Below, piece after piece: positions 46,792 to 57,541 of a stretch of 64,000 nt of DNA (positions are counted from its first letter, which is position 1; the number at the start of each line of letters is the position of its first letter). Source of the stretch: Datisca glomerata (Eukaryota > Streptophyta > Magnoliopsida > Cucurbitales > Datiscaceae); the NCBI GenBank assembly GCA_003255025.1, contig QANY01007467.1, positions 124,001 to 188,000 on the forward strand. Reading direction: 5' to 3'. Position numbers and translations under genes: made by a program. Under the pieces are notes generated by a model. The model had not been told where the DNA came from. It did no database searches and worked only from the letters and a program-made list of their open reading frames with translations.

Positions 46792-48746
46792 TGTTGGATC
46801 TGTGATTTTATAATTAAAGAAAAATAAGTTTGAACCACGAACGATTCATGGACGGAATATCAAAATTTGTTCTAAAACTTATTTAATCAAATTGAATAAT
46901 TAAAAATCAAAACAACAAACGATCATGCATATCCAATTTGAAACGAATAGAAAAGGTTGAAACGATTTTCACCTTTGTGATGTATCGGAGGTTTTCTGAA
47001 TTGGTGGAATCCTTGTATTCATTCTTCACGTTCTTCAAATTTCAAGATCCAAATCTTGAAGCTTGATCTTCAAGAATCAAGATCCAAGTACGATGTTCAA
47101 GAACTAATTTCGTAAAATTTTCTTCACACTAATAACCACTCATTAATTTCATAAATATATCTCGTGAGAATTTATTTAGGAACTCAATGTGAGCTCTTAA
47201 AATGATTGAATAAGAAAAATCAAATTTTTCTTCCTTCAACTTGAAATTCGGCAGGAACATGTGGAGGGGGGGGTGAGAAAACTCTTTTTCTCTCTGTGTG
47301 TGTAATTAATTACACACTGTATTGATTAGTATCAATTACTGTGTTATAGAGTTGTGTTGTATCTAATACAATTCATTTGACATTGCTGCCACATATATAG
47401 TTATTAGTTTTAGAAATTTGTTAATATACCCCTATATTTCAAATTTCCAAAAATTAACCCTAAAATAATCACCATGGCCGAATTTTGTATATATCTGCTT
47501 AGAGTTTGTGTTGTATTGAAATTCATCAATCCAATTGTTCTCTATCAATTAAATAATTAATTTCTTTTTATTTACTAATTATCTAATAATTAAAAAATAA
47601 TAAATAAATTAATTTTAATACAATCAATCACACCTAACTAATTAAGCGACAACACCCATCACATATGAGTGTAGAAAGTACACATTGACATCAAAATACA
47701 TTTTGGTCCAATTGATATCGTTTCTTCTATTCCTGTTCTTATGAGATATTCTTGAGACCGAATGGACCCACATGAACAAAACTATAGAATTTAAATACCC
47801 GATGAATTTATCTTTATAAATTTCTGACATATTTAATCATGACACCGTACGGCTTCATTATTGGTTCGATGCCGAATCAACTCTCGATTCATGCGCGCTA
47901 CATTTTCTTAGTGTAAATAAACTCTTTTATTTCACGATCCACATAATATTTTAACATATTACCCATTGTGAATATCAGTAACAAGAGCAGAGATATAAAA
48001 TTACCATTTTACCCCTTTCATCATTATTTTCTTAACTCATTTATTGACTGTGAATAAGAAAGACATAATAATGAATTGTATCATACAATTCACAAGTCTT
48101 AATCAATGACTCAATTCATTGAATACCTGACCTGATTTATTTATTCATACACCAATCAATATTTCACAATCCAACCATGGATTTTCATATATGTGAATTA
48201 TGTAACTTCAACAGCTGAGATATTATCTGCCAATTCGAACTCACTCATTTGGCATATCAAAGCTCGCAAGTAACTAAGTCAAGCTATGTATTCACCTCAG
48301 GATTAAGATAATTATGAAAATACCCTTAAGGTGTAACAATTAGATTTAGAGCTAGGTAAAGGGGTTTTGTTCTAAACTATTGTTGCCGGTCTATTCAACA
48401 TGTTCCATAACACGTCTAGGTTAACCGTTTGAGTCTCCACTCTCATACCCCAATACTAACATCCATTGGTTCACCCTAACAGTCGTAATCAGATTTGATT
48501 GTCCAGTCAATCCTAAGACTGCAAATAACGTTCTGAACTATTTAAGAAGAGTTTGTCTGGAAGACCCCTATGTCTTTACTCTTCTTACGTTGATAATAGT
48601 TTCAAGACTTGACTAAATTATAAATACACTTTAATTAAAGGAGAACTTTTATTTACTCATTAAATTCAATAACACAAAATGTGTGAGAAATAACTAAATA
48701 CTTATAAATAATTATTACACCCTATTTTATGGACATAATTCCAACA
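46792..48746 (-). repeat. Copia C 5' LTR
   Basis: Plus-strand reading starts TGTTGGATC and ends TTCCAACA, giving TGTTGG/CCAACA inverted ends over 1955 bp. Its outer parts match the 3' LTR at 37712-39630 directly, and its middle (about 47430-48440) matches it inversely. Confidence 0.85.
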
Positions 48747-51700
48747 ATTTTTGGGTAAACTGGAGATATTAAGTCAAATTTTATTCTTAAAGAAGGCTTC
48801 ATAAGGGTCTAATACTTTACTTGATCGTGGCTGCCATCCAGGTCGATCTATATGACCGATGTTGGTCTACATAGTACACTACTTCTAAGTGTCTTCGCAT
48901 AAATATTGAAAATATTAATTAATGGCTAAAGTAACAAGTCACCGTAAAACAATGTTCTAGTTGGCTATATTTAAAAAAAACAAACTGCTAAAACTCATGA
49001 CACGCTCCATATAAAGAGGTGTTAATGAATGTTATCTCCCATCAACCATGAGTGATGTTCTGACAAGTTACTAAAGCTTATTGGCATAAGTTTCTACGGT
49101 AGGTTTATTATCATTCTTGGAGGTAAGCTATAATAACTACTCATCATGGTGGCAAGTCAGTAGATCAGTTTTACTTCTCTTGCAAGAAGCTTTTACTAGA
49201 ACAAACACTATTAAGCCTAAGATAAGGCAAAAATTTCTACTAGGACAAACTATTGAGCCTATATAAACTGCTAAGATGAGAAGATAGGAGTCATCACTTA
49301 TCCAACAAATCAAAGCTTACTACAATAATTCTCAGCTTGATTCACTGCAATCCTCCCAGATTAGGAAAGTTATGTTTCATGTTTTTTGACAACACTTTAG
49401 AAGTTAGATTTGTGATCAATTTTAGAATTTAGTGTCATTTAAGTCTTGGCATGCTTCATATCACACTTAAATATCGACAAATTTGAGATTAAGGTTGCAT
49501 CCGTGGCCTAATTTTTTTTGGCCGTGTCGAAATTGGCAGATGTTTTAGTCGAACGACAACAAATTATTCAGATATAGGCTAGGTATGTTTAGCATGTAGG
49601 TTGCAATGACAAACATATTGTTTTTTAGTAATTGAATATTCACAAATTTAAGAGTTTGTTAACTTCAACACCTGACATTAACATTAGACTATATGGATTA
49701 CAAGTATATACTATTTAAGGGACACTTCTTTTGGGTAAAATCCTGATATCATGCCATGCCAAGGTATCCAACATATTTGATATACCTAGGTACATGCTCA
49801 CAATTCAAATGAGATATGTACGTCAAATATATTAGAGTGAGATGCCTCTTACGGATACCATAACTGACCTGTATGGTAGAATTTTCTATTCAAGTAATAG
49901 AACTTCTTTTGACCACCTTAACTCTAACGAGTAAAAAAAGTGGCACGACATATCAGCATATACCTTCCCTTAGCTGCAAGACAACAATGATGAAGATGCT
50001 TGTCTTGTGCTAAGAAAACATCGAACTGTTTATATTATCACCAATCTCTTTGAAAAGAGTGGCAAAGTTATGAAAAGAAAAGTAAAGAAAACAGTTCGTT
50101 TGACTTGTCAAAGGTAACAACTTTTCCTTACCAGTTGAGCCCACCATCTAATTCTAAATCTAATTATTTCTTTAATCCCTTGATATTTCTTTTGGTATAA
50201 CCCTACCGTTATTACCGGGGGAAAGTGAAAGAGAAATATGTTCTTTTCTGCCAAAATTGACTACCAAGGGAATGCACGCAATTTGCATATAAAAGATGAT
50301 AAATAAGACGATAAAATACACTTTATTTTCTCATAGTTTGAGTTGTTCTCGATTTGATCCTATTCTTTAATCTGGATGTTTATCTATCGAGAAAATTCAA
50401 ATCATTAACATTTGATTATCTCTACTCACGATAGCCACATGACACATTGATGTCCGCCAGAACCTCAGTTCTTCAAATAGAATGAAAAGAAATAGAATCA
50501 AACCACTATGCCTTAAGAAATATGTAAAAATGCAAGAACCTAGAGTATAAGGACGAAACTAACAATCCATTTACAACGTCACACGTTATTAACAATTTGT
50601 TCAATAAACATTACGTGAATTAGGCAATTTATGGAAATTACTTTTCTTTAAATTTTTTTATTAATATTTTAAATAAAACACGTTGTCATCAAAAGATGAC
50701 ACTTTAATTCTTTATTTTGGACACGAAAATTTAACACCAATATAAAAATGATGATATCAATGTCTCATACACTTTATTATCTTATCTTTAATAAATCTGA
50801 CACCAATGATTCAATTTTGAATGGTACATTATTGTTAAAACCATTAATGTGAAGATAATGTGCGAGCCACATGAATCTTAGAGTCATTAAGGCTAAAAAC
50901 GAAAGCCGGTTGACACTTTCATGATGAGCGTTCTTTTAGATTCTCTTATTTTCTTAGTCTGAAATTTACGTTTGAATGCCATTTTTGATTGTTGTAATGT
51001 CCTAATTTGTATGAAAAGAACCACATAGCAAGTAAATGCACCCTTTTTTAATGATTTTAAATCTGTTTAAAATTAAATTACTGGTACTTTGTTTATAAAA
51101 GATGATGAACAATAGACTTGGACGGAGGATGAGCAATGGTTTCTTTAAAAAATAAAGAGAAACCTACAACACACTTCCAGTTTATATTTACTGTCATTTA
51201 TAACTCTATCATTTCTAACATTATAGTTGTATTTTTTTTATTAAAAATATAATATTTCCCGTTCCATAATGTTCAATTGTCGTCAATGAACCAAAACGAC
51301 ATCGTTTTGGCTCATGATTTAGCTACCAAATGCCAGTTTTCGTTCACTCATATTTTTATTTTGAACATTACCCTAGCACCTTAACATTTCAAATTTACCC
51401 TACCACTTTATGTATTCATTGTGCAGGGGCTTCAAGCAGTAGAGTCATCTTCTTCGAGCCGGGGCTTCAAGCAGAAGGGTCGTCTTCTTCACAGGGGCTT
51501 TGCACTGGTTAGAAATGACAAAACCTGGCAAAGAAGTAACCAACGTGAAGACAAAAACGAAAACAAATCGAGCATCTCCAACATCTTTGCAGATCATTGC
51601 TTTGCGAGGGGATTCTCAATACCCATTCTACATTTGTTTAATGAGTTGTATTATAAGCATTTAATTTTAAGCATTAATATGTATTACAAGCATTTAAGTT

Positions 51701-52971
51701 TACAACTAGTAACTCCTTTTTGCACATTATTTCTTTGGGTGAATTTATTCTCGAACAAAATAGAGCTCAACGAAGAAGAAGAATAAACCCTAATGAAGAG
51801 GTCGTGCTCACGAAGTCACAAGCCCGAGTCTAGCGCAAAGCCCCTGTCCTGTGCAATCACCTGCGCGAACTCTGCATGCGTGATGCCCTTACACGATGAA
51901 GAGCTACCTTGTGCTTTGAAGCCTTTGCCTGCGCAAATATGACGAGTTGCCCAATGCTTTGAAGCCCCTGTGTGACGAATCAATGTCTTGAGCCACGAAG
52001 CCCCTTGCGAAGCACTAATTTGAGAAGATGGAGCTACTCAAAGAAGAATTGGTTTTGCCTAAAGTAGATGCTTAGGAATGCAAAATGCCTAAAATAAACT
52101 CATTTTTTAATTTTTGATGATCAATTAAGAAGTTAAAATTACTATATTGACCTTGCATGTATTTCAAACGATAATAAGAGAAAAAACTTCAGGATAATTT
52201 CAAGATCATCTTGTAGACCTCAAGACGGCTTCAAGATATCTTAAGCCCTCTTAAAGTAATCTTGCAAATTTTAAGATGATCATGCAAGAAGGGTATGATG
52301 AAGGAATTTTCTGGAGATGGAGAAAAAAATGGTGGATGATAGATTAGGAGTTTAGATCATCCAAAATTAAGGGGATAGTCTATTTTAGACATTTAGCTCT
52401 TCAAGGGGTCTACTTTAGGCAAAAATTCAAAGAAGAAGGATGAGGCCAGAGTACATCTAAAATGTTAAAAGTTAAAACTGGGGTAAAATTGTAATGCAAA
52501 TAAGAATTCACCTAGAACGACGTTGTTTTTGGTTTTGGTGGTTAAACGTTGTTTTGGTCATTTTTTGCTATTTTATGACAAGTAAAAATATAACATGTTT
52601 TTCCTTGTGCCTTGAAGACGGTGAGGTTATTTTTTAATGAAAAATATAACTTGAAAGTTAGAAATAATAAAAATAAAATTATTTTTTAATAAAAAATATA
52701 ACAAGTTGGAAATGACCAAAATAAAATTTATAGATTAAAATGACAATAAAGGTAAACTTGAAGGGTGTAGTTCATACTTTTCCTAAAAAATAATGAAAAT
52801 AAAGAACTTTCTCCGATAAATAGAGAACTTTCCCAATATCAGTCTCTATCGTGAGCCGTTCTAGTTTTACTGTTGCTAACGTGTTACAATTCGTTGGTTC
52901 CTGACCTTGCAGCTCAAACACCACAAGATCCTTCCCCCATACATCCTTCAGTTTACCCTCTCTCCTCCTTC
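48747..52971. other. Intergenic, no supported gene
   Basis: No coding family is recognised. At about 48950-49360 the sequence looks LTR-like (TATATAAACTGC at 49261, preceded by AT/CT-mixed U3-like sequence), but no partner was found. GGGGCTTC phrases at 51426-51505 and their complements GAAGCCCC at about 51960-52010 flank a 0.5-kb segment. AAAACGACATCGTTTT, a near-palindrome, lies at about 51293-51308. The last few hundred bases are the promoter of the following gene. Confidence 0.45.
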
Positions 52972-54426
52972 ATGGATGCATCATCCATGGCAGCTCTGAC
53001 AACGATCAAGCTCAATTCCTTGACAAACTCAACCACCCAAAGAACACCCAATCTTCTCCACACTACCTTAATTTCTCAATGGCCTTCTTCAAAACCTAAC
53101 ATGGCGGCTCTCTATGCTCCAAACTCAAGCCCTCGAAACAGACCCCTTTCTCTCACTCGCTGCTCTACTAAACCAGATACCAACAAAGACAACAATGTCA
53201 GGGACGAAGATTCGACCTCGGAACCCGATTCAAATGGAAAATTGTCAAAACCCCTATCGATTGGATCAGTTTCTTCTTCGTCTGCATCAATTTCATCATT
53301 ATCTTCATCTTCTGCAGGCATGGTGTTTGATTTAGGCCGCAAAGAGAAAGACTCATGGGACATTGGGGAGATAGGATCGCCTGTTGTTAAAAGGTTTTTG
53401 AGTGATGATGAAGAGAGATGGTACATGTGGTATTATGGAAGGTCTGATGGAAATTCAGTTTCAGATTCAATTGGATTGGCGGTTTCGAGCAATGGGGTTC
53501 ATTGGGAACGAGGCAATGGGCCTGTCCAGTCGAGCCAAGATGCTGGATTGGTAATGAAATGTAGCAAAGATTGGTGGGCATTTGACACAATGAGCATTAG
53601 GCCATGTGAAGTGGTAGTAATGTCCAGCAGTAAAGTGAGAGCCTCTAGTGCTGTTTACTGGCTATACTACACTGGCTACAGTTCTGAGATATCAAAGCTA
53701 TCTGATAATTCATTGGAGTTAGAATTTAATTTGGAGAACCCAGAAAATTTTCAACTTGGGATTGGGAAGAAGATATTCAAATCCTTACCAGGTTTGGCAA
53801 TAAGCCAAGATGGGAGGCATTGGGCTAGAATTGAAGGAGAGCATCACAGCGGGGCTCTTTTTGATGTGGGTGTGGAAGGAGACTGGGATTCTCTGTTTAT
53901 CTCAAGTCCTCAAGTTGTTTTCCATGGAAGTGGTGATCTGAGAATGTATTATCATTCATTTGATGTGGAAAACCGGGATTTCGGTATTGGAATTGCAAGG
54001 TCAAGAGATGGAATGAAGTGGGTAAAATTAGGAAAGATCATTGGAGGAGGAAAAACTGGTGGTTTTGACGAATTTGGAGTGATGAATCCTTCTGTGGTGA
54101 AGAATAAGAAAGATGGGAAATATGTGATGGCATATGAAGGAATTGGAGCAGATGGGAAGAGAAGCATTGGATTGGCAGTGTCACCTGATGGATTAAAGGA
54201 ATGGAGAAGGTTTCAAGAGGAGGTTGTTTTAAAACCATCGATGGAAGATGGGTGGGATAATGAAGGGGTTGGATCTCCATGTCTGGTTCAACTGGATGGG
54301 GAAGAAGATGGTTGGAGATTGTATTATGCAGGATTCGGAAATGGAGGCAGAACAGGTATAGGAATGGCTGTTTCTGATGGAAGTGATCTTACAAGTTTCA
54401 AAAGGTGGACCGGATTTCATTTATAG
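52972..54426 (+). CDS. Intronless five-bladed beta-propeller, glycosidase-like, probably plastid-targeted
   Basis: A single open exon of 484 residues from the ATG at 52972; the reading frame is open farther upstream but has no earlier ATG. The first ~70 residues are Ser/Thr/Asn-rich and poor in acidic residues, like a chloroplast transit peptide (MDASSMAALTTIKLNSLTNS). A Ser-rich linker follows to about residue 125. Then come repeated propeller blades with W/Y-rich strands: GSPVVKRF...WYMWYYGRSDG, LAVSSNGVHWERG, WLYYTGYSSE, FISSPQVVFHGSGDLRMYYH, IARSRDGMKW, GVMNPSVVKN...YVMAYEG, GVGSPCLVQL...WRLYYAGFG and GMAVSDGSD. The pattern matches the plant arabinanase/levansucrase/invertase-like fold (GH43/32/68 superfamily), usually intronless. 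Substrate is unknown, and it may not be a hydrolase. Confidence 0.85.
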   Translation: MDASSMAALTTIKLNSLTNSTTQRTPNLLHTTLISQWPSSKPNMAALYAPNSSPRNRPLSLTRCSTKPDTNKDNNVRDEDSTSEPDSNGKLSKPLSIGSVSSSSASISSLSSSSAGMVFDLGRKEKDSWDIGEIGSPVVKRFLSDDEERWYMWYYGRSDGNSVSDSIGLAVSSNGVHWERGNGPVQSSQDAGLVMKCSKDWWAFDTMSIRPCEVVVMSSSKVRASSAVYWLYYTGYSSEISKLSDNSLELEFNLENPENFQLGIGKKIFKSLPGLAISQDGRHWARIEGEHHSGALFDVGVEGDWDSLFISSPQVVFHGSGDLRMYYHSFDVENRDFGIGIARSRDGMKWVKLGKIIGGGKTGGFDEFGVMNPSVVKNKKDGKYVMAYEGIGADGKRSIGLAVSPDGLKEWRRFQEEVVLKPSMEDGWDNEGVGSPCLVQLDGEEDGWRLYYAGFGNGGRTGIGMAVSDGSDLTSFKRWTGFHL

Positions 54427-54811
54427 ATTTTTTTCTCTGATTTAAACTTCATTTTTACCAACACTACTTGCATTATTGCATATAACATAACTTCTGCTTT
54501 CAGTGACCTTTAGCTCTGAAATATGCAGATCAACTCCTGTTTTGACGGCAATGTTGTTTGATATGGGTAGTTGGCTTCAATCTAACGACCCAAATCAGGA
54601 AAAAAATCACATCCTGCTAACATGAGATGATCCAATTCCCAAAGTCTTTTCGTGGCATTCTTCTATTTATTCAACATATGATGGATTCTTACATTCTACA
54701 ACTTTACACGCTAAGGGAAGGGTACTATTAGAAGTACTAGAATTTTCCTCAACAGTAAAGCAATATTGTGGTAATAACAAAGCTAAAGCATAAGCAAAAT
54801 TTATACTTCTA
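54427..54811. other. 3' flank of the beta-propeller gene
   Basis: 3' UTR and spacer; no other feature seen. Confidence 0.5.
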
Positions 54812-55839
54812 TTAGGGTAGCGTTGCTATTCTAAAACCGTCTGTACTTTAAAAATAAAAGTCCATTTAAATAGGCTTGCATAAGTAAGTGTTTTAAAATG
54901 GACTTTCTCATAAAAAGTTCATTTTCCTAATGTGCATGTGGAGAAGCCCAGGCTTCTCAAAAGTTTATCCAAGTGATTTCTTGAGAAGTCAAGTAAAGAT
55001 TTTAAGATAAAATTTTGAATTTTCAAATATATCCCTATTTTTTGTTTGCTTTTGTCTCTTATAACCTTATATTTTAATAAATTTACAAGTTCAAAAACCC
55101 TACCTCCATAAAAAGAGAAAATCGTATGATGATCAAACACAGATCTCTACAAGTTGAGAAACCCTCATCCTCCTTCAATTTTCGTTGCTTTGAAGACAGT
55201 TAGTGATAGTCTATTCCGTTTAATATTTTTAGGTAATTGCTATGTTCTTTGTCCCCTTTGCTTCAAATTTCATCCCTCCATTCTTCGTACCTCCATTGCT
55301 CTATTTTTCGTTCTATTTCATCGTCCCTCTAGTTTTCTTCTTCAATTGCTCTACTGGATTGCCTCTCTATTTTTCGTTCATGTTTTATTGTGCGTTGCCA
55401 CTTCTTCAAAATTATGTTGCATAGAAAATAATGTATGTCCCTCTATACATATTCTACTGGACAAATGCTATGTTTTTCCGTTCAATTTTTCTACTGGATA
55501 ATTGCTGGGCAATGACTATTTTCTTGATCCTTTTAATTAATTAGGCAATGCTAGGAGATTTTAAATTTAGATAATTGGCAAAATAAAACTGAATAATTGA
55601 AGAGTAAAAATTTAAAAAACGAGCACCTCCTCCTTTATAACGAAAAGAATGTTGTCTTCCATAAATGCCTTAGTTTTGCTAGTCCCAAGCCAAGCCCATA
55701 ACTTTCCCAATAGGAAAAAAAATGAAAAACAGTAGAGCCGTGTAGTTTAGGGGAATAGCAAAAGTAAAGAAATTTAGACTTTTGACTTTTCTTAAAACTA
55801 TACATGCAATTTAGTGACCTTGCTCTACATATTACATAA

Positions 55840-56105
55840 ATGAAAAATAGTCAGCCAACAACTCGAGCTATAAAAAGTATACGGCCTAAAGCAAATTGGA
55901 GCAGTGATTTGCATGAAATATTTGTTGATTTGTGTTATGAGGCAATGACAAAGGGAGAAAAATCATGAAGTTTTTTTTTTTGACAAAGAGGGTTGAAAAT
56001 ATATATGTAAGGAGTTCGTTAGTAAGACGAAGATGAACCATGACAAAAAGCAACTAAAAAAATCATTGAGATAATACAAAGGATGATTGGAAGGCATGAT
56101 ATAAG
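55840..56105 (+). pseudogene. MYB/SANT-like protein of the Harbinger element
   Basis: The frame from the ATG at 55840 reads PKANWSSDLHEIFVDLCYEA and stops at 55968. The rest of the domain (GWKYICKEFVSKTKMN, KKQLKKS..., near 55985-56100) continues in shifted frames. This is the plant MYB/SANT-like domain (PF12776 pattern), whose product in Harbinger/Pong elements helps the transposase bind DNA and enter the nucleus. Confidence 0.75.
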
Positions 56106-57092
56106 TTGAAACTGAACGAAACAAAACTTGGTCATAATGAAAGAAATAGAATGCTACAAGATTGCTTTCAACATTCTCGTGAAACTATTAATAGACATTT
56201 TAACAAAGTATTGAAAGCTTTGGTAACATTTTCTATGTCAATTATCGTCCCACCTTCGTTTCAACATGCTTCTAGCCAACTGCGTTATAACCCCAAGTAT
56301 TGGCCACATTTTAAGGTAGTGAGTTATACTCTATATTTACTTTCTATAATGATATCTCAATATCACAATTTTAAATACATTTTTCTATACGTAGGATTGT
56401 ATTGGAGCAATAGATGAAACACATGTTCACGCAATGATTCTTACACATCGACAATCAGCATACCGCGAGAGAAAATGTGATTGTACGCAAAATTTGATGG
56501 TTGCTTGATCTTTTGATATGAAATTCAACTTTGTTTGGGCTGGATGGGAGGGAACAACTCATGTCTCACGTATTTCATGAAGCTATCACTCGGCCAAATT
56601 TGAAATTTCTGAAACCAGAACATGGTTTGTAATACACTTTTTTCTCTTTTAACCTCAAATTGCATAATAATATATTTGTAATATTTTTCAGGTAAATATT
56701 ATGTTGTGGATGCTGGATATCCTAATACAGTTGGGTATTTGGCACAATATCGTGGAGTGAAGTACAATTTACAAGATTTTCAAAGAAGTCGTCAATCACG
56801 AGGAGTTAAAGAACTGTTTAATTATCATCATTCATCATTAAGAAATATAATTGAACGTTGCTTTGGAGTATGGAAAGCACGTTGGCCGATTTTAAAGCAA
56901 ATGGCTTCTTTTCCATTTGAAACACATAGACTAATCGTTGTAACATCAATGGCTTTAAATAATTATATAAGACAAGAAGCAATAGCTAATTTAGAGTTTA
57001 GATGTTATGATGAAGATGAATGTTATATGAGTGATGATGAAGCAACACAGACTGATTTTACAAAAGTTAATTCAACAAATATAAATAATTGA
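56106..57092 (+). pseudogene. PIF/Harbinger DDE transposase
   Basis: Three exon-like blocks. Block 1 (to about 56315): NERNRMLQDCFQHSRETINR and FNKVLKAL. Block 2 (about 56394-56626): DCIGAIDETHVHAMI with the first catalytic Asp, RERKCDCTQNLMVA, then FNFVWAGWEGTTHVSR, where the second catalytic Asp of the usual AHDSR motif is Val. A one-base loss then shifts the frame before HEAITRPNLKF. Block 3 (about 56693-57092): VDAGYPNTVGYLAQYRGVKY and SLRNIIERCFGVWKARWPIL, carrying the Glu of the DDE triad (IIERCFGV). Introns at about 56316-56393 and 56627-56692 have usable borders. It is inactive because of stops, the frameshift and the lost Asp. Confidence 0.85.
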
Positions 57093-57541
57093 ACAAAACA
57101 AGGAGATGAATTTTATTCATGATATAATTGTCAACTCAATTTATCAAACTAGAAGCGCTTGATAAACTAATATTAAAATGCTTTAGTTATATTTTTTTTT
57201 CACTTTTTGTTTAACAAATTTTGTTTACTTTTTTTGTCAGTGGTGGAATAAGTCTTTGAATAGAGTATTTATTTCAAATATTTTAAGTAGTATACAACGT
57301 TTTTACTTATTATACAATAAAATTTAATATAGACAAACCATAAATTTTAAAATAAGAGGAAGAAAATTTCAAATATCAACTGAGAAGTTGTTTTGTCAAA
57401 ATTTTTATCACCAAATATATGAGAAGCACTTTTATGTCTAATGGACTTTTTAAAAGTCAGTTTACTAAATGTCAATTATTTTTCAAAATGTCTATTTTGA
57501 GATGCACTTTTTCAAATGAAAGTGCTGCCAAACAGGGCCTT

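Larger units (their letters stand above)
37712..48746 (-). mobile_element. Copia element C, minus strand, with nested Gypsy insertion
   Basis: On the minus strand: 5' LTR (48746-46792), tRNA-Met-like primer-binding site (46790-46777), a leader/gag region too decayed to read, pol (about 42005-39645), polypurine tract (GTCCAAGAGAGAGAT on the minus strand at 39631-39645) and 3' LTR (39630-37712). A chromodomain Gypsy 3' end and LTR occupy 42010-44800 between pol and the leader. The 3' LTR holds an inversion relative to the 5' LTR. Confidence 0.8.
54812..57541 (+). mobile_element. PIF/Harbinger element (approximate ends)
   Basis: A MYB/SANT-like frame and a DDE transposase lie on the same strand, the two-gene plan of Harbinger/Pong elements. 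The right end, read in reverse complement, starts GGCCCTGTTTGGCAGCAC, close to the common GGGCCTGTTTGG terminus. The left end (GGGTAGCGTTGCTATTC at about 54816) is a weaker match. AGTCCATTT/AAAAGTCCATT phrases occur inside both ends. The edges are uncertain by some tens of bases. Confidence 0.65.

Noticed and set aside
48950..49360. Possible solo LTR with a TATATAAA box
   Set aside because: No TG...CA edges, target duplication or second copy could be found by eye.
51421..51786. Plus-strand open frame of 121 codons upstream of the beta-propeller gene
   Set aside because: It begins in small repeats, changes composition midway and matches no family.
52873..52971. Longer N-terminus for the beta-propeller protein
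   Set aside because: The extra 33 codons have no ATG; the first in-frame ATG is at 52972 and gives a plausible transit peptide.
55154..55501. Plus-strand open frame of 115 codons, Phe/Leu-rich
   Set aside because: Low-complexity translation inside the Harbinger element before its MYB/SANT-like frame; no family match.
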